In this document: piece by piece, positions 56,371-64,000 of the stretch
How positions within the stretch are numbered: position 1 is the first letter of the stretch
Layout of the letters: the number at the start of each line of letters is the position of its first letter
NCBI GenBank assembly: GCA_951230915.1
Contig: OX579638.1
Coordinates: 310,001 to 374,000, forward strand
Direction of reading: 5' to 3'
DNA: 64,000 bases
Source: Antitrichia curtipendula
Lineage: Eukaryota; Streptophyta; Bryopsida; Hypnales; Leucodontaceae
Translations under genes and position numbers: made by a program
The notes under the pieces: generated by a model
What the model saw: only the letters and a program-made list of their open reading frames with translations
What the model was told of the DNA's origin: nothing
Databases searched by the model: none

Positions 56371-56395
56371 CAAACCCCCCCGTTTTCTTCTAGTG
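56371..56395 (-). repeat. Right CACTA terminal inverted repeat
   Basis: Ends ..CTTCTAGTG at 56395, followed by the AAG target duplication. Confidence 0.9.
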
Positions 56396-56398
56396 AAG

Positions 56399-56856
56399 GA
56401 CGACGGAATTTCTTCTTCCAATGCTTCAATGGGCATTGGAATGAGGCACAAGAATACTTCCAATTTGGACCTCATCCTCTTGGATGGTTGTGGGGCGTTG
56501 ATGGAGTTCGCATTACTGACGACCAAGGGATGCGGAGGGGGGAAGACATTGACATGCCAGACCCTGCTGAACTTGCACAACTATCGGAGTCAGAGTGGCG
56601 AGAAACCTTTCGAAATGATGGGATGGACTTCTTGTTGGAACAACATAGCCCGGGAACTCTCCAATGTCTTCAAAGCCTCAAGCAATCACAAATATTGAAG
56701 GCTCTTTTAAAGGAAGACGGACCAGCGAGGAGAACTCGATCCGCAGTTCGTAGACTTCGTTTGGGAACAGATGAAGACCTTCCAATTCGCGCCGGGACAC
56801 ATGACAATGAGGCTGGACCAAGTGGCAGTGCAAGTAGTCCAATGAACATGGACTAA
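56399..56856 (+). pseudogene. RING-H2 gene, 3' part
   Basis: Continues the RING-H2 frame after the CACTA insertion (phase kept through the single AAG). It encodes about 152 further residues: an aromatic segment (NGHWNEAQEYFQFG, GWLWGVDGVR), an acidic stretch and a low-complexity end, stopping at TAA in 'NMD'. No domain was recognised in this part. Confidence 0.65.
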
Positions 56857-59054
56857 GTATAGTTTTGAGTATTTTAGCTAGTGAACTTAGGTTTTCTTAG
56901 AAGACTTATTTTCCTAACACTATAATATTATATAGGCTTATATACTTTCCTACTTTGTATTACACTATGCATATGAAATATATTTGATTTTGTTTTGAAT
57001 GATTTTGCCCAAAGTGACTTCATTTATTTTTTGCACGTACTCATTTGAAATTTGAATGGACTTGTGGACTTCATACATATTAAAATTATTTATACCATGA
57101 AATGAAATGTCATTGAATTGGAGTACAATTCATTTCCAATTTCCACTCAATGAATAGAAGTAGGGAAGGTTGGACGGACCACGAAGGCACGAAGTGGTCC
57201 AAACTTGAAATTAGGGGAAAAAACGCTTTTCAAATGTCATTAATGCCTTGATGGAAATATATATATGCAAAGGAATGATGGAACTCCCCCCCAAAAGAGA
57301 TTGAAATAGGTAAAAATTCACTTGCAAAATAGGCAAAGGAATGATAGAGAAATGCAAAAAATAGGGAAGTAAATACCTACTTAAAAATGAATGGCATTTA
57401 GTTGGGATAGAATAACGTGACAAATGAAGCCCAAAAAAATTAGAATGGGTTTAGAGAATACAAAATTTAAATGGCCTTTGATTGAGAATTTTAGATGGAG
57501 CAATTTTGCTAATGAAGCACAAAAAAAGTAGGAAGGTAAACTGAATGCCAAAAATTGGCATTGAGTTGGAGAAAAATTAGGAAGAGAATAATAATGCCAT
57601 TTAGTTTTTATATAACTTGGGATGTAACAATTTTGCTAATCAATCTAAAAAAAATTGGAAAAGAAATGAATCCAAAAAATTAGGAAAGGGAAAGAATCCC
57701 CCCCAAAAAGGAAAGGGAATGAATCCCAAGAAACATTTGATAAGGGAATGAATCCCAAAGAAATAGGAAAGGGAATGATATACAAAAAATAAAGGGCATT
57801 GGCCATTGGGATGGCATGGGATAATGTTGCAAATGAAGTTCAAATAAAATTAGGAAGTAAATGATATACCCAAAAAAAAGGCATCTATTTGGGATACAAT
57901 AATCTTGCAAATCACTAACAAAAAATAAGAAGGGCTTAGGTAATACAAAAATTAAATTATTTAAATGGCCTTCGCGCTCATGATGGAATGGAGCCATTTT
58001 GGCATTTTGCTAATGAATTTTACAAAGATTAGGAAGGGAAAGAAATGTAAGTGCATTTTAAATGTTGCTAATAAAAACAAACAAATGTGAAAGAAATATG
58101 AAACAAATATTGTTTCACATTACCTCTTATGTCATATGAAAAATGGGAAGTGAATGGATAGACTTCAATTTCGTACCATAAAGAAAAAAATTTAGGGAAT
58201 CCCTTAGGATGGAATAATTGTGCTAATAAATAAAACAAATAGGAAAGGAAATAAGCAAAAAAAAAATGCTTACCGTTGGATTAAACCATTTTAGGAATTA
58301 ATGAAGAAAAAAAATAGGAAAGGAAGTGAGTTGGATGAATAAATATTGGCATGGAGTTCACATAAAAGAGTTCTATGAATTAATGAAGAAAAAAATGGTG
58401 TCTTTGAGTTGGGGACTTGGGGTGGGATAACTTCAGGAACTAAGCGAAAACAAAATAGAGATGGAAATGATTCAACAAAAAAAGATGAATTGAAAATTGG
58501 GATGGAAGATTATTAGGAACAAAATAGAAAAAGGAATGATTCAACTAAACCAAAAAAATTAAATATAATTTGGGATGGGAGAGTCTTACGAATGAAGCAT
58601 CTACAGAAAAAGAAGACAAAATGATCCAACCCAAAAAGAATGCCATACAATTGACAAGTTGGGATGGGAGACCTGTGCTAATTCCTGGAAAAAAATAGGA
58701 AAGGGAATGATGCCCCCCAAAAAAGGACAGTGACTTAGAATGGAAGACTTTTAGGAATGAAGCCCGAAAAATTAGGAAAGGAAATGATGGAATTAAAAAT
58801 TGCAGTTGCATATTGAAGGCCTAGAATTTTAAATAACTCCCCTACTATTTCTTTCATTTCAAATACAATGCAGTTTTATCCTTTTATCTAGTACACTACA
58901 TTTCAAAAATATTGATTAAACATTTACTAAATATTTCCTCAAAGTGTCCTAAACATTTCCTAAATCAAAGAATTTACATTGTTTTTTACAACCTAAATGA
59001 TATGTTTGTTCAAAGTAGTTTGAAGTGTTAGAAGAAGTAAGGAAAAACATTTCT
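56857..59054. repeat. AT-rich spacer with the A-tract repeat family
   Basis: No gene is present. From 57,260 to 58,800 there are many diverged copies of the ~70-90-bp theme (AGGAAAGGGAATGAT, GGCATTGAGTTGGGATGG, TTAGGAATGAAGC) also seen at 38.5 kb and 61 kb. It is followed by AT-rich unique sequence. Confidence 0.6.
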
Positions 59055-59441
59055 CACCACAACAAAGGAGACATCCTCTTCCATGGATTTTCTTCCAAAT
59101 CTTAGGCCATGGACCTCTTTATTCGGCATCTTGCTTTCATTGTCTTGTTAGAATCCAAAATAAGTTGTTGAGGCTAAATTAATGCTTCCCACTCTCCAAG
59201 GAAAAGGGCGGTTCAAGGATGTCGCATTTCAAAGTCTTGCTTCCTGTGCTGGACGAGTTAGTCCCCGCCCTGGAGTCCCCGCCCTGCCTTCGAGTCCCCG
59301 CCCTGGAGTCCCCGCCCTGCCTTCGAACCCCGCCCGGGAGTCCCCGCCCTGACTTCGAGTCCCCGCCCTAGAGTCCCCGCCCTGACTTCGAGTTCCCACC
59401 CTTATTTGAAGTCCCCACCATGAAGTCCCCGCCCTATTGTA
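59055..59441 (+). promoter_or_regulatory. GC-array promoter-like module, copy 1 (disrupted)
   Basis: About 220 bp similar to 61,768-61,980 (shared CTCTTTATTCGGCATCTTGC and GCTGGACGAGT), followed by a GGAGTCCCCGCCCTGCCTTCG array (59,262-59,435). No gene follows directly; a Tc1/mariner relic is inserted at its right end. Confidence 0.6.
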
Positions 59442-60676
59442 CAGTACCCTCCAAAAAGTCTTGCAACCCCATTATGAAGTCCTTCAAATTTTCCTTTTTA
59501 ACTCCATTTTAAGAACATACTATGAAAAGTATCCTATTAAATCTATTGCTTTATGGAACCTTCACCAACATATGAAATTTCAATGTCTAAAAATAGAAAT
59601 TCCATTTTTGGTGAATTATTTTATTTATTTTTCACGATATTACATAATAATTAATTAGAAAATGTGTATGATGATTTTTTAAGATCTGATTGCATATATA
59701 TTTAGGAAACATCATTGTTCACATCTTTCATATTACAAAGATGCACACTATGTAGGTAAATTTTTTGTCTATTTGGCTTTAATGTATTTTGCAATTTCCT
59801 TTCATACATGTTCAAGGCAAAGGTCATGTATTCAAAAACATTTGAATAAATATTGTCAAATAGGATATCATTAGGAAGCTATGGTATTGTAGAAGCCTAC
59901 TATATCATGAATTTTACAATATGTCTCGCTGACTAGCAACGACTTTGCAACAAAGTGTTACACCTACTACCATCAAGTACTACCACCTTGAGCTGCTATC
60001 TTAGCTTTGATTTGGTTTGGCATCGTAGAAATTGACTTTTGAATACTTTCTTGAGGTATATCCTTGCATGCCATATTCACTAATGTCCACATTTAGTCAT
60101 TGTTGTAGGATCTACATCTTTTTTGTACTCGATCTTTGACTTGCTTCTATAAATTCTCTATAGGATTGAGGTCAAAAGAATTTGGTGGCCACTCAATGAA
60201 TTTTACATTATGTCATGGTGCAAAGTTGACCAACATTGCTTAGAACTTCACAAGTTTGCTTATAGAACTTCTAGCAACATCATATATACAATATTTTAGA
60301 CAAACATTAATTTTTTCTCACAAAACTTCTAGGCTATGTCTACAAACAACAATCACTAGAAGCATGCATGCACTAATGTTGATCCTCTCAACCGCAAAAC
60401 CGGTTGAAATCCACTACCTATGATCTTCTACAATGAAATTTTCAAATTAGCATTGTCCCTTTAAATTTAGCTTAGTGTTTTCAAAATCAACCACCTTTCA
60501 CAAAGAAAGATTTTTCTAAGAAGTGGAATGAGTTACAACAAGGTGCATGACTCACCTAGTTTGGGGCAAAAAATCTCAATCAAATATCTAAATTTACCTA
60601 CCATGAGTTTGATTTGTAATCAAACTACTCGGATGAGAACTAGACATGGGGTTGCAAGAGTTCTTGGAGGGTACTG
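59442..60676 (-). mobile_element. Degenerate Tc1/mariner element, 1.2 kb
   Basis: Ends CAGTACCCTCCAA..CTTGCAACCCC and its inverted copy (two mismatches in about 30 bases), flanked by TA on both sides. On the minus strand near 60,150-60,200 the frame reads VKFIEWPPNSFDLNPIENL, the Tc1/mariner catalytic-region signature (WP..SPDLNPIENLW). A stop stands where the final W is expected, and another stop interrupts the preceding FAP-H stretch. A dead copy. Confidence 0.85.
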
Positions 60677-61767
60677 TACATTCAATTAAAAAAGAGTCCC
60701 TTGTGCCAAGTATTCCAAAAAATGAATCCCTTTACATGAAGAACAAACTATAACTTGTAACTTCTCATTGTTCTAAGACAAGAATGAAATAAAAAATCAA
60801 TAGGAATATGAATAATGGATTAAAAAACAAATGGCATTGAGTTCGGAACTTCGGATGGAAGAATTTGTTTATGGATGAAGCAAAAGTGATAAGAAAGGGA
60901 ATGATTCAACAAATCAAGAATGGCAATGATTTAGGATGGAAGAGTTTTTGGAATGAAGCAAAGAACAAATATAGGAAAGGGAATGACTAAATAAAAAAAG
61001 ATTGGCATAGACTTGGAATAAAAGAGTTTAGGAATTAAAGAAGGAAAAAAATAGGAACGTATATAAAAATAGAGAATCGAATGATTCTACATATAACTAT
61101 TGGCATGCAATTGGAATTAAAGAGTTTTAGGAATTAATGAAGCCAAACAAAATAGGAAAGGGAATGGTGGAACAAAAATAAAATGGCATTGAGTTGAAAA
61201 CAAAGTGCTTAAGGAGTTCATGTAGCCAAAAAAACTAAGGGGCATTGAGGTGGAATGGAAGAATTTTAGAAATGAAGCAGAAACAAAAACGAAAAAAAAG
61301 AGAATGATGGAACAAATAAATTATGGCTTTGAATTGAGGTGGTAGAACTTCAAGAAATAAGCAAAAATGAAGTAGGAAAGGGCATGATTCAACAAACAAA
61401 GATCGGCATGGTGTTGGAAGAATACTACAAAAGAGACCTGCTAAGTTTTGAAGCAAAACAAATTAGAAAAGGAGATCATTCAACAAAACAACCCAAAAAA
61501 TATGAATTGGGATGGGAGAGTTTTAGGAATGATCCAAATAAATAGGGAAAGGAATGATGGAACCAAAAATGAACATTTGGCTTTGATTTGAGATGGAAGA
61601 GTTTTAGGAACAAAATAGAAAAAAAGAATGATTCAACCAAAAGAAAAAAAATTAGAATAAGTTGGAATGGGAGAGTTCTAGGAATGAAGCCCAAAAAAAA
61701 GGAGAGAGAAAGATCCGACCTCGAATGAATGGCACAAACTTGGGATAGGAGAGTTTTCCTAATACCT
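60677..61767. repeat. A-tract repeat family, third block
   Basis: From about 60,780 the same GGAATGATGGAAC / GGCATTGAGTTGG / GAGTTTTAGGAAT theme recurs with a period of about 70-90 bp and heavy divergence. No gene seen. Confidence 0.6.
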
Positions 61768-63170
61768 TTCATCACAACGAAGGGGACATGCTCTTCCATG
61801 GAGTTTCTTCTAAATCTTAGGCCGTGGAGCTCTTTATTCGGCATCTTGCTTTCATTGTCTTGTCAGAATTTGTTGAGGCTAAAATTAATGCTTCCCCCGC
61901 TCTAAGGAAAAGGCGGTTGAAGGATGTCAAGCACAAGCGCATTTCAAAGTCATGCTTCCTGGGCTGGACGAGTACGTCCCCGCCCTGGAGTCCCCGCCCT
62001 GCCTTTGAGTCCCCGCCCTACCTTCGAGTCCCCGCCCTACCTTCGAGTCCCCGCCCTGGAGTCCGCGCCCTGCCTTCGAGTCCCCGCCCTGGAGTCCGCG
62101 CCCTGCCTTCGAGTCCCCGCTCTAGAGTCCCCGCCCTGCCTTCAAGTCCGCGCCCTGACTTCGAGTTCGCGCCCTGACTTTGAGTCCATTCCATGGAGTC
62201 TGAGATTGAGCTGCGCTCTCTCAAGTTCCTCCATTTGTGTGAATTGTCCGCCCCGGAGTCCGCGCCCTGCGTCCGCGCCCTAGCACAATCCATTCAGCAA
62301 AAACATTGGGGAGTGAAAGCCATTTTCTTTGCCCACGAATTTGGGGGCGTGACGACATTTAATGTTCCCCTTTTTCCATGAAAAGGAGGGACACAATCTT
62401 CCCAGACCATTAAGGATGGCGAAGGTCAACGTACTTTTCGATGCATCCCCGTGAGCACACCTGCATTTCTGTACTGGAGTCGCGCCCTGGAGTCCGCGCG
62501 TTCGAGTCCCCGCCCTGGAGTCCCCGCCCTGTCTTCGAGTCCCCGCCCTGGAGTCCCCGCCCTGCCTTCGAGTCCTCGCCCTGGAGTCCCCGCCCTGCCT
62601 TTGAGTCCTCGCCCTAGAGTCCCCGCCCTGCCTTAGAGTCCGCGCCCTGACTTTGAGTCCATTCCATGGAGTCTGAGATTGAGCTGCGCTCTCTCAAGTT
62701 CCTCCATTTGTGTGAATTGTCCGCCCCGGAGTCCGCGCCCTGTGTCCGCGCCCTAGCACAATCCATTCAGCAAAAACATTGGGGAGTGAAAGCCATTTTC
62801 TTTGCCCACAAATTTGGGGGCGTGACGACATTTAATGTTCCCCTTTTTCCATGAAAAGGAGGGACACAATCTTCCCAGACCATTAAGGATGGCGAAGGTC
62901 AACGTACTTTTCGATGCATCCCCGTGAGCACACCTGCATTTCTGTACTGGAGTCGCGCCCTGGAGTCCGCGCGTTCGAGTCCCCGCCCTGGAGTCCCCGC
63001 CCTGGAGTCCCCACCCTGCCTTCGAGTCCCCGCCCTGGAGTCCCCGCCCTGCCTTCGAGTCCCCGCCCTAGAGTCCCCGCCCTGACTTAGAGTCCCCGCC
63101 CTGACTTCAAGTCCGCGCCCTATACTTTGGTGACGAAGACGTCCGCGCCCCCTAAACCGCTAAGTATAGA
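61768..63170 (+). promoter_or_regulatory. GC-array promoter-like modules, copies 2 and 3
   Basis: Copy 2 (61,768-62,170) matches copy 1 and ends in the GAGTCCCCGCCCTG array. A following segment is present twice, about 62,164-62,530 and 62,637-63,003 (offset 473), nearly identical. Each carries a GAGTCCATTCCATGGAGTCTG block, an ACATTTAATGTTCC block and more GC arrays. A TATA-like TAAGTATAGAAAAG (about 63,161-63,174) follows, and then the hAT-like gene. Confidence 0.6.
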
Positions 63171-63432
63171 AAAGAAAGGAAGACCCAGCATTCCCCACAT
63201 TTGTCACCTGGCCTCTATTTCTTGGACTTCAATTCATTTTGAGCTCCTTGTGAGTCTACTTGGGTGGCAGATGGCCCTAGTTTGCTGCTGAGGTGATGTC
63301 AAAATCAGTTCAAGCAGTGGAGTAGCGCTAACTGCTGTTACTGATACTGTGTTTGGTATATCTTGGATCCTTTTAACTTCAATATAAAGGAGGAGGAAGA
63401 CGGAAGAAAATATCCTTGGATCGTTGAACGCA

Positions 63433-64000
63433 ATGGCAAGTCAAAGGAAGCAGACCAAGGAATGGGAGCCGTGGCTTCAGTTTACGGAGAATGGGGTTAA
63501 AGTGACTTGTGTTTTCTGTGCTGGGACCTTCAGTTACAAACGTGAGCGTGCTTTTGCACACTTTGGATATGGCTCCAAATCGGAGAGGTCAATTTGTCGA
63601 AGTATGCCTCGTCCAGTGCGACATAGATTTGCCAATTGTGCAGGATTTGTCCCACTACGAATCGATGTCGGGGACATGTATGAAGGAGAACCAATTCAAA
63701 GTGCGCCATCTAGAGCAACTCCTCTTGCAAGTTCAAGTGAAGCCACTGAAAATGAGGTGACGGGTGGGATCAATGGTGGAAGAGCGGAAGAAGGGGCAAA
63801 CGTTTCAGAAGGAATTGATATTCTACAAACGTCAAATAGTCTTGCTGGATCCAATTCTACGAGATCTGGATCATTACGTCAACAACGCATGGCGGACGCA
63901 TTCAACATTGCAAAGAGGAAGGAGTTGGATGAGAAGTGGGCAAGTTTTTTCTATGAAGCGAATGTGCCATTTAATGTGGCAAGGCATCCAGCCTTCATTG
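63433..64000 (+). CDS. BED/hAT-like transposase, 5' part, runs off the window
   Basis: ATG at 63433 opens a frame with no stop to the window end (189 codons). Residues 20-50 (VKVTCVFCAGTF.., AFAHFGYGS) look like a BED-type zinc finger, C..C then H. After a low-complexity linker, RMADAFNIAKRKELD leads to WASFFYEANVPFNVARHPAF, which resembles the DUF659 start of hAT-type proteins. The catalytic and dimerisation parts lie beyond the window, so whether this is an active transposase or a domesticated gene cannot be told. It follows the GC-array modules in the same orientation as the kinase-like and RING-H2 genes. Confidence 0.65.
   Translation, partial: MASQRKQTKEWEPWLQFTENGVKVTCVFCAGTFSYKRERAFAHFGYGSKSERSICRSMPRPVRHRFANCAGFVPLRIDVGDMYEGEPIQSAPSRATPLASSSEATENEVTGGINGGRAEEGANVSEGIDILQTSNSLAGSNSTRSGSLRQQRMADAFNIAKRKELDEKWASFFYEANVPFNVARHPAFI

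Larger units (their letters stand above)
42162..56395. mobile_element. Complete CACTA (En/Spm) DNA transposon, 14.2 kb
   Basis: The left end CACTAGAAGGAAAAGGGGGG (42162 on) pairs with the inverted right end (56395 back), which reads CACTAGAAGAAAACGGGGGG. Both are flanked by the 3-bp duplication AAG (42159-42161 and 56396-56398). Inside, a Tnp2-type transposase gene (minus) and a TnpA-like gene (plus) point away from a shared central region. Arrays containing TGCAACTA lie under both ends and in several introns. The insertion interrupts the RING-H2 gene, and the flanking frame is restored on removal. Confidence 0.95.

Overview
The window looks like a stretch of a large, transposon-rich nuclear genome from a streptophyte (green plant lineage). 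The evidence is plant-type En/Spm (CACTA) proteins, a Ty3/gypsy element with a tRNA-Asp-type primer site and a plant-style protease motif, spliceosomal introns, long AT-rich spacers and several kilobase-scale insertions. A charophyte alga or a bryophyte/lycophyte would fit, but that is inference. I see no rRNA, no complete tRNA, no organellar genes and no prokaryotic operon.

Layout. (1) About 50-13,845 appears to be one large DNA transposon. It is bounded by a perfect 20-bp inverted repeat (67-86 and 13,810-13,829). It carries a DUF7869-type putative transposase gene on the minus strand, and on the plus strand a multi-exon gene with a ParB-like domain, a degenerate DNA-methyltransferase-like domain and two FCP1/HAD-like domains. 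The whole element is seeded with about 30 copies of a 15-bp palindrome, TCGGCTGNCAGCCGA. One or more copies lie in every intron I can model, and five sit at about 56-bp spacing in the divergent promoter. (2) 13.8-18.9 kb is AT-rich sequence with no supported gene. (3) 19.1-21.3 kb holds a broken plant-transposon-type ORF. (4) 21.3-26.4 kb is degenerate non-coding sequence with short tandem repeats. (5) 26.4-57 kb holds two older genes, a pseudokinase gene and a RING-H2 gene. Each is cut by a later insertion whose boundaries can be read to the base. A 9.4-kb Ty3/gypsy element with a 5-bp target duplication splits the kinase gene. A 14.2-kb CACTA element with a 3-bp target duplication splits the RING gene. 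Removing the insertions restores the reading frame in both cases. (6) 57-64 kb has A-rich repeats, duplicated GC-rich promoter-like modules (one hit by a dead Tc1/mariner copy) and the start of a BED/hAT-like gene running off the right end.

How the parts relate. The pseudokinase, RING-H2 and hAT-like genes share strand and a rare upstream architecture: arrays of a GGAGTCCCCGCCC word, with a TATA box before the first two. They may therefore be co-regulated or parts of one older mobile unit. The two large DNA transposons each spread their own short DNA word (TCGGCTGNCAGCCGA or TGCAACTA) through their ends, promoters and introns. Several otherwise open frames contain isolated in-frame stop codons. 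Most probably record decay, but the gag-pol stop (TGA CGG) has the form of a known readthrough signal.
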